Of a stretch of 64,000 bases of DNA, positions 36,438-47,006 are shown piece after piece. The stretch is from assembly GCA_963969495.1 (NCBI GenBank), contig OZ018328.1, positions 558,001 to 622,000 of the forward strand, written 5' to 3'. Both the position numbers and the translations under genes were made by a program. Numbering within the stretch: the first letter of the stretch is position 1; each line of letters starts with the position of its first letter. The notes beneath the pieces were generated by a model. That model was not told where the DNA came from, did no database searches, and saw only the letters and a program-made list of their open reading frames with translations. This DNA comes from Ceratothoa steindachneri (taxonomy: Eukaryota > Arthropoda > Malacostraca > Isopoda > Cymothoidae).

Positions 36438-37395
36438 ATTCTATTAAACCAATTATTTTCATGAAGTTCTCTATAATGCTCTCTAAGGCTTAATAGGTAA
36501 TTTTCATACCATAAATCCTTAAAATATAAAAAAACTTTATTGCGAAGTTCAAGAGACTCAAGTAGTCCCTCTTTGGTCGGAGGATCTTCATCCCATATAC
36601 TATTATCATTAGAGTCTCTTAATAATATGAAAGGATTTGTATTTATTTTCAAAAAGGAATTAGGGGTAATGATTTCTAAGTCATTATCACATGACCTATA
36701 TGTCAATGGTCTGGAGTTAATAGCAGATTGAATATCTGCAATCACAGTCAGAAGCTCAAAATAAGAAAGTCTTGCTCTTCCTATGCTTTTATATAAACAA
36801 GTCTTAATAGTACGGATGAGACGTTCCCAGGTGGAACCAACCCAAGCTGAGTAAACTGGTATCCTAATATGTTTGATATTAAAGTTTCTAAATTGATTAT
36901 TAAATTCATCTGTGCCCATTGCCTTTTCTAATAAATTTCCACCAGATATGAATGACCTAGCATTATCACTATAGAGAGTAGATGGGACACCATACAAATT
37001 AACAAACCTAAAGAATGCTAGGATGAAGCTACGCGTAGACATATCTGGGACTAATTCAATGTGAACAGCTCTAACATTTAAACACGTAAAGACTAATAAA
37101 TACATTTTGATGTTCTTGCCAGTTGAATCATTTACCCAAAGATGACCAGTATAATCTATCCCTGTATGATTAAAGGGTTTAACAAAATTTACTCTATGTT
37201 TGGGAAGATTAGTCATCTTAGGATATTTGAAAGATAGTGAATTGAATTTATGACAAATCATGCATTGACGCAGTATTTTTTTGACAATCTGTCTCATACG
37301 TGGAATCCAAAATCCTCCCATTCGAACAGCATTCAACGTTGATTGTATTCCAAGATGTTTATATCTGCGATGGTAAGAATCTACAATTAATAGGA
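36438..37395 (-). pseudogene. BEL/Pao integrase, N-terminal zinc site and DDE core
   Basis: Integrase inserts element cDNA into the host genome. The zinc-binding region has YHRRYKHLG and the CMICHKF pair. The catalytic triad is visible as GIDYTGHLWV (Asp), LYSDNARSFISG (Asp) and WVGSTWERLIRTIK (Glu). Between them, RAVHIELVPDMSTRSFILAF is typical of the family. After the core, NSRPLTYRS and DPPTKEGLLESLELRNKVFL continue to LLSLREHYRELH and NWFNRIKSP, where L1fam interrupts. The usual short beta-barrel region between there and LYPLE is missing on both sides of the insertion. The upstream join is to RSKGRIGKTAMYHY at 42936. The frame from 36438 to 37395 is open, so it decayed little before the insertions. 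Confidence 0.85.
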
Positions 37396-37734
37396 TTTAC
37401 AATGTTGTAAACTCTGTGGACTGGGAAAATATGATAGGTAGGGATAGAACAAGTGGCAGGTTCATAGAATGCTTTGAGGATAATTTTTTGAATCAATTTG
37501 TTAATGAGCCAACGAGGGGGGACAATATATTAGATTTAGTACTTTCTAACAGTGATCATTTAGTTCAAGAATTGACTGTTGGGGAAGCATTGGGAAATAG
37601 TGACCATCAGATAGTTCGTTTTAACTTGGGAATTGAGAAGGGTAAAATAACTGAGAATGCTGAAAAAGTTCCAAATTTTCATAGGGGAGATTATGTAAAA
37701 CTTTGAAGCTTGCTAAATTTGGTAGACTGGGATA
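37396..37734 (+). pseudogene. CR1-C endonuclease C-terminus
   Basis: The frame from about 37400 to a TGA near 37704 reads VDWENMIGRDRTSGRFIECF, NILDLVLSNSDHLVQ and the family block EALGNSDHQIVRFNLG, in which SDH carries the catalytic His. After the stop the sequence continues LLNLVDWD up to the CR1-B junction. The N-terminal part of the endonuclease is missing. Confidence 0.75.
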
Positions 37735-38100
37735 TAAGAACATAAGAACATAAGAAAAGAAGGAGACTGCAAAAGACCATTCATGGCCTACACTTGGCAG
37801 CTCCTGTTCCAGTCAACACACAAAAGATTTCTTACCAGAGAAAAGTCATCAACATTGTCACCCTTTACAGGAGTTCGTCAGATCTAATCTACAATATACA
37901 TAAAATGCATCCAGAGGATTATGTCCATTCATGCAACCGCAAAATAATCTCCCCACTCCTTAGAAAAATATATACATATGTACATAAAAAAGTCAGTCCC
38001 ATCTAGCAGCTTCATTCATATATTTATCTAATCTATTCTTAAAACTACCCAGAGAGGAGGCTTCTATCACATGTCTAGTGAGCCTATTCCATTCATCTAC
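37735..38100 (-). mobile_element. CR1-B 3' fragment (short)
   Basis: The ATAAGAAC tail at 37735-37757 is followed by the CR1-B 3' UTR and the last coding block, truncated at 38100 after ATTCATCTAC. The tail of the next CR1-B copy begins immediately, at 38101. Confidence 0.88.
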
Positions 38101-39045
38101 CATAAGAACATAAGAACATAAGAAAAGAAGGAGACTGCAAAAGACCATTCATGGCCTACACTTGGCAGCTCCTGTTCCATTCAACACACAAAAGATTTCT
38201 TACCAGAGAAAAGTCATCAACATTGTCACCCTTAACAGGAGTTCGTCAGATCTAATCTACAATATACATAAAATGCATCCAGAGGATTATGTCCATTCAT
38301 GCAACCGCAAAATATAATCTTCCCACTCCTTAGAAAAATATATACATATGTACATAAAAAAAAGTCAGTCCCATCTAGCAGCTTCATCCATATATTTATC
38401 TAATCTATTCTTAAAACTACCCAGAGAGGAGGCTTCTATCACATGCCTAGTGAGCCTATTCCATTCATCTACCACACGATTTGTAAACCAATTCCTCCCA
38501 ATCTCCTTCCTAAACCTATACTTATCAAGCTTAAACCCATTGCTACGTGTCCTGTCATGTTCACTAAGTATAAGAACCTTACCCAGATCCCCTTTATTAT
38601 ATCCTTTTACCCATTTGAAGACTTCAATCAATTCCCCTCTGACTCTTCTCCTTTCCAATGTATGTAGATTTAGTTTTCTGAGCCTTTCACCATAGGGTAA
38701 GTTCCTTAGCCCACCAATCATCTTTGTCATCCTTCTCTGCACAGACTCAAGCAAATCAATATCCTTCCTATAATATGGTGACCAAAATTGTACTGCATAG
38801 TCTAGATGAGGCCTAACTAGCGCCAGATACAGTTTTAGAATGACTTCAGCACTCTTATTGCTTACACTCCTCCTAATGAATCCCAATATCCTATTAGCTT
38901 TATTCTTAGCATTTAGACATTGCTTTCTAGGACGAAGGTCTGAACTTACCAAAATACCCAAGTCTCTCTCACAATCAGTCCTCCCTAAAATTCTGCCATT
39001 TAATTTATAACTATTCAATGGATTATTTCTACCTATACTAAGTAC
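38101..39045 (-). mobile_element. CR1-B 3' fragment with RT C-terminal ORF
   Basis: Tail at 38101-38125, 3' UTR, then a minus frame (38365-39048) of 227 codons covering the RT thumb and C-terminal domain: NNPLNSYKLNGRILGRTDCE, LGILVSSDLRPRKQCLNA, ESVQRRMTKMIGGLRNL, NRVVDEWNRLTRHVIEA. It is nearly identical to the frame at 44244-45098. The YxDD box is not included: this copy is 5'-truncated near 39045, where CR1-C sequence (EFRGKNAYGMWDTF) resumes. Confidence 0.88.
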
Positions 39046-39237
39046 CAATTCAGTAGAATTCAGAGGTAAAAATGCTTATGGGATGTGGGATACTTTCAAG
39101 CATATAATAAATGTAGTCCAAGAACAATGTATCCCAATGAAGACCATTAGGAACAAAAGTAGGAAACCATTATGGTGGAATCAGGAGATAGCTAGAAAAA
39201 TTTCAGAGAAGAAAAGGGCATATAAAAAATTACAGGT
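39046..39237 (+). pseudogene. CR1-C linker between endonuclease and RT
   Basis: Reads EFRGKNAYGMWDTFKHIINV, then QCIPMKTIRNKSRKPLWWNQ and EIARKISEKKRAYKKLQ, the usual linker that precedes CR1 RT domains (WW followed by a Lys-rich helix). It connects in sense to DLSDYRMARNELNKIIKKNK at 40770. It is bounded by the CR1-B and minus CR1-C insertions. Confidence 0.75.
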
Positions 39238-39263
39238 ACATAACATAACATAACATAATTACA

Positions 39264-39420
39264 CGGATGACAAAAGCCACAAGGGCCTATCAAAGGTCAT
39301 CCGCCTCCGTCAAAACCCACCCACAAAAAGCACCATCACCAGGGGAAGACAAAATCAAAGTCCCCCACAATATAATATAACGGATGACAAAAGCCACAAG
39401 GGCTCATCATAGGTCATCCG
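39264..39420 (-). other. Two 40-nt hairpins in the CR1-C 3' UTR (minus copy)
   Basis: Two related 40-base units, 39264-39303 and 39381-39420. Each begins CGGATGAC and ends GTCATCCG on the plus strand, an 8-bp stem, and has an inner GCC/GGC stem around CTTGT (read on the minus strand). The plus copy has the same pair at 42750-42789 and 42867-42906. In CR1-like elements a 3' hairpin near the tail is thought to be recognised by the RT; that role here is inference. Confidence 0.7.
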
Positions 39421-39574
39421 AGTCAAGCGGCCTCTTTTTCAAGGCACCCAAACTCCCAGGAAAACTACATCCAGAGGATTGCATCCAGAAACAAGGGTAT
39501 CACCAATCAAGGCTTGTCAAGAACTAAATCATGCAGCTATAGATATATACAAACAATATTAATATATACAAAAC

Positions 39575-40726
39575 TTAGGAACCATCACAACCTTCCCTTC
39601 CCATAAACTCATCCAACCTACTCTTAAATACATTTAGATTTGGACTACCTACTACCCTCTGCGGCAATTTGTTCCAGAAGTCTACCACTCTATTGGTGAA
39701 AAAATACTTTCTTAAATCCAACCTACACCCTTGCTTTTTAATTTTCAAGTGGTGACCTCTAGTCCGATTTCCATCATCTAACTCAAAAAACTTGCTAACA
39801 TCCAATTTATCTATCCCGGAAAAAATTTTAAACAGCTCAATCATATCCCCTCTCACACACCTCCTTTCGAACGAGAACATATTTAATACCCTCAGTCTAT
39901 CTTCATATTCAAGGTGCCTCAGGGAAGGAATAATCTTTGTTGCCCTCCGTTGCACTGACTCAAGAAGGTTAATATCGTGTCTAAAATGTGGGGACCATGC
40001 CTGTATACAGTACTCTAGATGTGGCCTAACATAAGAGTTATAGAGTTTAAGAATAACCTCCTTACTTTTGTAACTGACATTTCTCTTAATAAAACCCAGC
40101 ACTCTATTTGCCCTATTTCTTGCTTCAATACACTGCTTAGAAAACCTTAATGACTTATCTATTACTACTCCTAGATCTTTCTCATCCTCTACTGAGCTCA
40201 GCCAATGCCCATCCATTTCATAGTTAAATTCTCTATTATCTTTTCCCATGTTAATAACTTTGCACTTATCAAGGTTGAAAGTCATTTGCCACTTATGTGC
40301 CCAGGATAACAATTTATTTAAGTCCCCCTGCACTTTAAAATTATCATCAATATCTTTAACTACAGCTGCTAATTTGGTATCATCCGCAAAAATTGACACT
40401 TTATTATTAACTGCCTCCCCAAGATCGTTTATATAGATGACAAATAATAATGGACCGAGAACTGATCCCTGAGGAACCCCACTGATAACATCCCTCCACT
40501 CTGACTTTACACCATTTAGCACTACCCTTTGCTTCCTGTCTTTCAGCCACTCAGCTATCCAATTTGAAACACCCCCACATATCCCAATCATTTTTAATTT
40601 ATGAACTAGTCTCCTGTGTGGTACCTTATCAAATGCTTTACTAAAATCTAAGTAAATTATATCTACATTCTCTCCCTTATCTACTTGATCTGTTACAAAC
40701 TCCAGAAAGTCTAGTAAGTTAGTCAA
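39575..40726 (-). CDS. CR1-C RT fragment, palm to C-terminus, open
   Basis: A 383-codon open frame with no stop. It contains IIYLDFSKAFDKVPHRRL (motif A), SGVPQGSVLGPLLFVIYIND (motif B), SIFADDTKLAAVV (motif C with the catalytic DD), HKWQMTFNLDKCKV, the thumb and the C-terminal NRVVDFWNKLPQRVVGSP. It ends MGREGCDGS. The fingers and endonuclease are missing, so it is a truncated copy rather than a functional gene; the listed start is just the first Met in the surviving frame. Confidence 0.85.
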   Translation of the reverse strand: MTNLLDFLEFVTDQVDKGENVDIIYLDFSKAFDKVPHRRLVHKLKMIGICGGVSNWIAEWLKDRKQRVVLNGVKSEWRDVISGVPQGSVLGPLLFVIYINDLGEAVNNKVSIFADDTKLAAVVKDIDDNFKVQGDLNKLLSWAHKWQMTFNLDKCKVINMGKDNREFNYEMDGHWLSSVEDEKDLGVVIDKSLRFSKQCIEARNRANRVLGFIKRNVSYKSKEVILKLYNSYVRPHLEYCIQAWSPHFRHDINLLESVQRRATKIIPSLRHLEYEDRLRVLNMFSFERRCVRGDMIELFKIFSGIDKLDVSKFFELDDGNRTRGHHLKIKKQGCRLDLRKYFFTNRVVDFWNKLPQRVVGSPNLNVFKSRLDEFMGREGCDGS

Positions 40727-40769
40727 ACATGATCTACCTGATCTAAACCCATGCTGAGCATCGCTGATT

Positions 40770-42599
40770 TAAGTGATTATAGAATGGCTAGGAATGAGTT
40801 AAATAAGATTATAAAGAAGAACAAAAGGGTGTCAGAAATTAAATTAGCTCAGGATAGCAACAAAGATCCTAGAAAGTTCTTTAGTTACTATAAAATTAAT
40901 AACAAGTCTGGCAGAGTTAAAATAGGACCTATCAAATATGAAGGGTTTGTGAGAGAAACTGATGAGGAAATAGTTGAGGTACTAAATGGTCATTTTGCAT
41001 CAGTATTTACAAAAGAGAAACTAAATAGTCCTATGTATAGTACTCATAGGTCAGGAAAAGAGGTGTTTACTAACATTAGTGTGGATCGGAGGATGATAAA
41101 AGGACTAATAGGTGAGTTAGATACTACCAAGGCCTCCGGCCCTGATAATATTCATTCTAGGATACTTAAAGAAGGGGTAGAAAGTATCTCAATAGCTCTG
41201 GACAAGTTATATACTAGGTCATTGGAATATGGAGAAATACCCGATGATTGGAAGAGAGCAAATGTAGTCCCCATTTTCAAGAAGGGTAATAAACAGGATC
41301 CAAATAACTTTAGACCGGTTAGCCTAACTCCTGTAGTCTGTAAAATTCTTGAGAAAATAGTTAAAAAAGGGATTTGCCAACATCTAGAGAGGGAGGGGTT
41401 AATCAGCGATGCTCAGCATGGGTTTAGATCAGGTAGATCATGTTTGACTAACTTACTAGACTTTCTGGAGTTTGTAACAGATCAAGTAGATAAGGGAGAG
41501 AATGTAGATATAATTTACTTAGATTTTAGTAAAGCATTTGATAAGGTACCACACAGGAGACTAGTTCATAAATTAAAAATGATTGGGATATGTGGGGGTG
41601 TTTCAAATTGGATAGCTGAGTGGCTGAAAGACAGGAAGCAAAGGGTAGTGCTAAATGGTGTAAAGTCAGAGTGGAGGGATGTTATCAGTGGGGTTCCTCA
41701 GGGATCAGTTCTCGGTCCATTATTATTTGTCATCTATATAAACGATCTTGGGGAGGCAGTTAATAATAAAGTGTCAATTTTTGCGGATGATACCAAATTA
41801 GCAGCTGTAGTTAAAGATATTGATGATAATTTTAAAGTGCAGGGGGACTTAAATAAATTGTTATCCTGGGCACATAAGTGGCAAATGACTTTCAACCTTG
41901 ATAAGTGCAAAGTTATTAACATGGGAAAAGATAATAGAGAATTTAACTATGAAATGGATGGGCATTGGCTGAGCTCAGTAGAGGATGAGAAAGATCTAGG
42001 AGTAGTAATAGATAAGTCATTAAGGTTTTCTAAGCAGTGTATTGAAGCAAGAAATTGGGCAAATAGAGTGCTGGGTTTTATTAAGAGAAATGTCAGTTAC
42101 AAAAGTAAGGAGGTTATTCTTAAACTCTATAACTCTTATGTTAGGCCACATCTAGAGTACTGTATACAGGCATGGTCCCCACATTTTAGACACGATATTA
42201 ACCTTCTTGAGTCAGTGCAACGGAGGGCAACAAAGATTATTCCTTCGCTGAGGCACCTTGAATATGAAGATAGACTGAGGATATAAAATATGTTCTCGTT
42301 CGAAAGGAGGTGTGTGAGAGGGGATATGATTGAGCTCTTTAAAATTTTTTCCGGAAAAGATAAATTGGATGTTAGCAAGTTTTTTGAGTTAGATGATGGA
42401 AATCGGACTAGAGGTCACCACTTGAAAATTAAAAAGCAAGGGTGTAGGTTGGATTTAAGAAAATATTTTTTCACCAATAGAGTGGTAGACTTCTGGAACA
42501 AATTGCCGCAGAGGGTAGTAGGTAGTCCAAATCTAAATGTATTTAAGAGTAGGTTGGATGAGTTTATGGGAAGGGAAGGTTGTGATGGTTCCTAAGTTT
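40770..42599 (+). pseudogene. CR1-C reverse transcriptase (plus copy), one nonsense codon
   Basis: The frame runs from ARNELNKIIKKNKRVSEIKL through the fingers (LDTTKASGPDNIHSRIL, PDDWKRANVVPIFKKGNK, NFRPVSLTPVVCKILEKIV, DAQHGFRSGRSCLTNLL), motif A YLDFSKAFDKVPHRRL, motif B SGVPQGSVLGPLLFVIYIND and motif C FADDTKLAAV. A TAA at 42284-42286 interrupts the C-terminal part (DRLRI stop NMFSF, where the minus copy has VLN). The frame then continues to 42595. All RT motifs are intact up to that stop. The start given by the first ATG at 40751 lies in the minus CR1-C copy and is not the native one. Confidence 0.88.
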
Positions 42600-42935
42600 T
42601 GTATATATTAATATTGTTTGTATATATCTATAGCTGCATGATTTAGTTCTTGACAAGCCTTGATTGGTGATACCCTTGTTTCTGGATGCAATCCTCTGGA
42701 TGTAGTTTTCCTGGGAGTTTGGGTGCCTTGAAAAAGAGACCGCTTGACTCGGATGACCTATGATGAGCCCTTGTGGCTTTTGTCATCCGTTATATTATAT
42801 TGTGGGGGACTTTGATTTTGTCTTCCCCTGGTGATGGTGCTTTTTGTGGGTGGGTTTTGATGGAGTCGGATGACCTTTGATAGGCCCTTGTGGCTTTTGT
42901 CATCCGTGTAATTATGTTATGTTATGTTATGTAAT

Positions 42936-44249
42936 GGTACATAGCTGTTTTCCCAATTCTACCTTTGGATCTTATAACCCCCTTTTCATCTAAAAATAAA
43001 TCAAGTCTATTGACTAGTTCAAGCACTTTCTTCTTATTTTGATTGACATTTTCCAAATATTCCAATTCCTGGTAAAATTTAGATTTCTGCATATATTTAA
43101 TCCAATAGATCTTTCCTGTTTCCATAGGTTCCAAAATAATTTTCTGGCTCAAGTTAATAAAATGGAAAATATATTTAGTTACACCGAAGAGTTTATTTAG
43201 AGAAGAAAACCTATTGATATCCAAAATAGGGTTTTCTATATTATCGTTGACTTTTAATATATTAGTAGTATGATAAACCTTAACAAGTTGTTTGCTCTCT
43301 TCTGATAAACAACCTAAGGAATTGACGGGCCATGAAATGGGAACAGTAGAGAGCCATGACGGTCCTTTGAACCATAATTCTTGCTTACTTTCAAATTCTT
43401 TGACAGTTAATCCTCTGGTGAGCAAATCTGCAGGATTATTTTCTGAATTAATAAATCTAAAGTTCATATTAACTTGATAATTTTCTATGATAACTTTCTT
43501 GAAAACTCTAATATCTTTGATTCTGTTCATAGTAAATACACTTTTTGTTTTCACATTTTCCGTTACTAACCAAGATAGTACTATCTGTGAATCAACTGAT
43601 ATACATATATCTTTAAACTTTATGGCAGGGAAGGAATCCAAGATTGTGGGAAGACATTTTAAGGCCAAGTAAACCGCCATTAGTTCCAAAGTAGGCAGAG
43701 TTCTTGGTTTTAATGGAGCCACTTTAGCCTTTGCATACAGAAGTTGTGAGTTTCCATTGCTTACATTGTATACAGTGAAACCATAACATAGCTTAGAAGA
43801 ATCACAAAATATGAATAAATTATTAATGTTATCTTCAGAGATGCAAGATCTAGGAAAAGTTAAGTGAAAGATTTGCTTAAAATCAGCCTGAAGTTCTTGC
43901 CCCAGTTTTTTATATTGTTCTGGAATGGCTTGATCCCATGAAAGTTTCTCTGCCCAAAGCTTTTGCATTAGAATTTTACCCCGAGTTGTTATAGGCAAAA
44001 TCAATCCAAGTGGATCAAATAAGTTTGAAATTTGAGATAAAATATTACGTTTGGTGTTTGCAGTTTGATCTATATCAATAGCTGCTAACTGAAGAGCATC
44101 TGCATTTATTAAGTACTTATAACCAAGCACTTTCTCACAATCATTATAATGTTTGACCATGCATTTGTCTCTAGTAAATGCATCTCTTAGCCCTTTGCTA
44201 TTAGAGTTCCAAGAACACAACTGGAATCCACCTTCCTTCATCCTTGCAT
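42936..44249 (-). pseudogene. BEL/Pao RT thumb, RNase H and integrase start
   Basis: The minus frame (42922-44241) opens with MKEGGFQLCSWNSNSKGLRD, the sequence after the RT catalytic box in BEL/Pao, then NILSQISNLFDPLGLILPIT. RNase H follows: FIFCDSSKLCYGFTVYN (Asp), TLPTLELMAVYLALKCL (Glu), ISVDSQIVLSWLV (Asp) and ENNPADLLTRGLT. Next comes the WFKGPSWL block that links to integrase, and KGVIRSKGRIGKTAMYHY before the CR1-C junction at about 42935. This 1.3-kb piece is open, with no stop. The first codons join in frame with the RT piece at 45355 across the CR1-B insertion. Confidence 0.87.
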
Positions 44250-45350
44250 GATCTTGACATAGGTATAAGTAGTAACCTGAGTAAATTTGCTGATGATACT
44301 AAGCTAGGGAGGGCCATTAGGGCTGATTCTGATGCTGTTGTAATGCAGGAGGAATTGACCATTCTGTCCAATTGGGCTGAGAAATGGCAAATGAAGTTTA
44401 ACATAGACAAATGTAGTGTACTTAGTATAGGTAGAAATAATCCACTGAATAGTTATAAATTAAATGGGAGAAATTTAGGGAGGACCGATTGTGAGAGGGA
44501 CTTGGGTATTTTGGTAAGTTCAGACCTTCGTCCTAGAAAGCAATGCCTAAATGCTAAGAATAAAGCTAATAGGATATTGGGATTCATTAGGAGGAGTGTA
44601 AGCAATAAGAGTGCTGAAGTCATTCTAAAACTGTATCTGGCGCTAGTTAGGCCTCATCTAGACTATGCAGTACAATTTTGGTCACCATATTATAGGAAGG
44701 ATATTGATTTGCTTGAGTCTGTGCAGAGAAGGATGACAAAGATGATTGGTGGGCTAAGGAACTTACCTTATGGTGAAAGGCTCAGAAAACTAAATCTACA
44801 TACATTGGAAAGGAGAAGAGTCAGAGGGGAATTGATTGAAGTCTACAAATGGGTAAAAGGATATAATAAAGGGGATCTGGGTAAGGTTCTTATACTTAGT
44901 GAACATGACAGGAGACGTAGCAATGGGTTTAAGCTTGATAAGTATAGGTTTAGGAAGGAGATTGGGAGGAATTGGTTTACAAATCGTGTGGTAGATGGAT
45001 GGAATAGGCTCACTAGACATGTGATAGAAGCCTCCTCTCTGGGTAGTTTTAAGAATAGATTAGATAAATATATGAATGAAGCTGCTAGATGGGACTGACT
45101 TTTTTTATGTACATATGTATATATTTTTCTGCGGAGTGGGGAGATTATTTTGCGGTTGCATGAATGGACATAATCCTCTGGATGCATTTTATGTATATTG
45201 TAGATTAGATCTGACGAACTCCTGTAAAGGGTGACAATGTTGATGACTTTTCTCTGGTAAGAAATCTTTTGTGTGTTGACTGGAACAGGAGCTGCCAAGT
45301 GTAGGCCATGAATGGTCTTTTGCAGTCTCCTTCTTTTCTTATGTTCTTAT
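44250..45350 (+). mobile_element. CR1-B 3' copy (plus), inserted in BEL/Pao RT
   Basis: A 5'-truncated copy. The plus frame to 45098 includes the catalytic SKFADDTKLGRAI, WAEKWQMKFNIDKCSVL, the thumb and the CR1-B C-terminus ending NEAARWD. The 3' UTR and an ATAAGAAC-type tail end at 45350. GCAT is present at both borders (44246-44249 and 45351-45354). Removing the insert and one GCAT joins the BEL/Pao codons in frame, so the short duplication is credible. Confidence 0.9.
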
Positions 45351-45354
45351 GCAT

Positions 45355-46398
45355 CAGACTCCTTATACAGATCAAGCAGTTCTTCTTCAGAATTTCCAGT
45401 GAGTATCAAGTTATCTACATAAAAATTTGAGTTTAAGATAATTGTGCAATAATCCTTGGGATATTGGTTAACATGATGTTTAATTACATAATTTAAAATG
45501 AATGAGCTGGCATTAAACCCCAAAATAATAGTTCTATATCTGTAGGTAACTAATTTGCCATCTTCCATCATGAAAAATGAAAAACGATTTTTATCTTCCT
45601 CATTTGCCAGTTGAATTTGCAAAAATGCTTGTTTTATATCACTAAGCATGGTGTACCTATTAGATCTAAATTGTAACATTAGTTGGGTGAGGTTATTCAT
45701 TAAATTTATTCCAGCATATGCTACTTCATTTAAAGATGGCTTGTTGTTAACTTTAAGAGAACAATTGAAAACCGGACGGATTTTGGTAGTACTATTGGGT
45801 TCAGATTTTATGACTGGTCTATGAGGAATCCTTTATGTTTGTGATACATTTCTGGTGAGATATCAACCTTTTCAATGATTCCATCCTCTAATTGTCTTTT
45901 AAAGACCTCTTGATAGGCCTCCAATTCGCCATTCTTTTGAAGTTTACCAACTACTTTGTTGAGCATTGTGATAGCAATGCCTTCATTTGATGGAACTTCT
46001 TTTATGATATTATCATGCCAAGGCAGGGCTACAAAATATTTATTGTCCTTGAACTCAATCTTGGATTTAAAATCTTCAATTTTCTTAGCGTCGTATTTAC
46101 TTTGATCTTCACTCAATTCAGTGCATCCAACTGACTCTAAACTAAACATGTTTTCTAATCCTTGTTCTACAGAACAATCTGTAAATGCAGTATCAAATGG
46201 ATTGAAATACGTTTTCCTGGGTTCCAAGAAAAAATTTACATGAGTAGAGGGCTCCTCAACCCCATAAAGCTCAACAGCATCCATGAAATTAATTGAAATA
46301 TTTGCTACTGAAGATTTATCCACAGTTGCATAACTAGTTACTTGAGATCGATTTAAAAAATGCATTATGTTCCCAAAGGGCACAATACCTGTAGACAT
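45355..46398 (-). pseudogene. BEL/Pao reverse transcriptase, frameshifted
   Basis: The minus reading starts with NIMHFLNRSQVTSYATVDKS and LENMFSLESVGCTE (46140-46398), then KYFVALPWHDNIIKEVPSN, the family's F.V.LPW block. MYHKHKGFLIDQS ends the first frame at 45808. A frameshift there joins RPVFNCS and INLMNNLTQLMLQFR in the next frame. The palm has MLSDIKQAFLQIQL with the first catalytic Asp, and the second frame ends with FYVDNLILTG, the YVDN form of the catalytic box that I recall as usual in Pao elements. The last residues, LDLYKESDA, are followed by the CR1-B junction. Confidence 0.85.
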
Positions 46399-47006
46399 AA
46401 GCCATGCTGTTCCATTTATACATTTTATTTTTCCATTTTAGGAATAAATTGAATCACATCAACTCCAAGAAGTCCTTGTAATGTGATATTTTCACCATGT
46501 TCTGCTAGAGATTAATCTGCTATTTTAAAACCTTCAGATATTATGTTGTTAACAGCTATGGGGAGATCTGATACATGTAAATTGATATCAAATTCACTAT
46601 CAATTAAGATAGGCAATGGAAGATCTTTATAGCCAGGAATACTAACGTCCATAACACATTCTTTGAATTTTCTCTTATTTGTTCCGAGAAAAGTTTTTAC
46701 ATCATAATTCAAATATGCCCAATCAAAGGTATCACATTTAAGAACATCCATTACCTCTTGACTTAAATAAGATCTCTGACTGCCATCATCCAATAAACAT
46801 TTAACGTTGTAAGAATTTCCTCCCCTTTTAAATCTTAATTCAATTATAGGCAACAAATATGGTTGATATGTAGAAGCACTTATGTTGATGCAAAGATTTA
46901 AATGCAGAGATGCATCATTTTGGGGTTTGTGACAAAGTGCTGATGTGACTATAACATTTACAGTAATAACATGGAAAACTAAGTTTATAAGAATTTTCCT
47001 GGACAT
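46399..47006 (-). pseudogene. BEL/Pao aspartic protease region
   Basis: The frame (46512-47006) has LKFxLP-type sequence leading to KCLLDDGSQRSYLSQEVMDV, the protease active site (D-D/T-G-S) of BEL/Pao. It continues FDINLHVSDLPIAVNNIISE. After 46512 a stop (TAA near 46514) is followed by the still readable AEHGENITLQGLLGVDVIQF, the second conserved loop, then another stop near 46434. The flap region is not identifiable by eye. The enzyme would cut the gag-pol polyprotein, but this copy is dead. Confidence 0.78.

Larger units (their letters stand above)
39238..40769 (-). mobile_element. CR1-C 3' copy (minus), inserted in the plus CR1-C copy
   Basis: This is the reverse complement of 41404-42935 with only scattered substitutions, so the two are very young relative to the rest. 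It has the same TTATG-type tail (39239-39257), the same 3' UTR hairpins and the same RT. The 5' edge at 40769 falls in the codons for SDAQHGFRSG. It contains the coding frame at 39575-40726. Confidence 0.9.
37396..42935 (+). mobile_element. CR1-C LINE (plus), inserted in BEL/Pao integrase, itself split by nested copies
   Basis: Pieces in order: endonuclease C-terminus 37396-37734, a linker 39046-39237 and RT to 3' end 40770-42935. Between them lie CR1-B fragments (37735-39045) and a minus CR1-C copy (39238-40769). The pieces read as one protein order, so the interruptions are later insertions. The 3' end is a TTATG tail (42913-42935) with no poly-A, as in CR1-like elements. The 5' end is truncated in the endonuclease near 37396; the exact edge is uncertain by about 10 bases. 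Confidence 0.82.
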
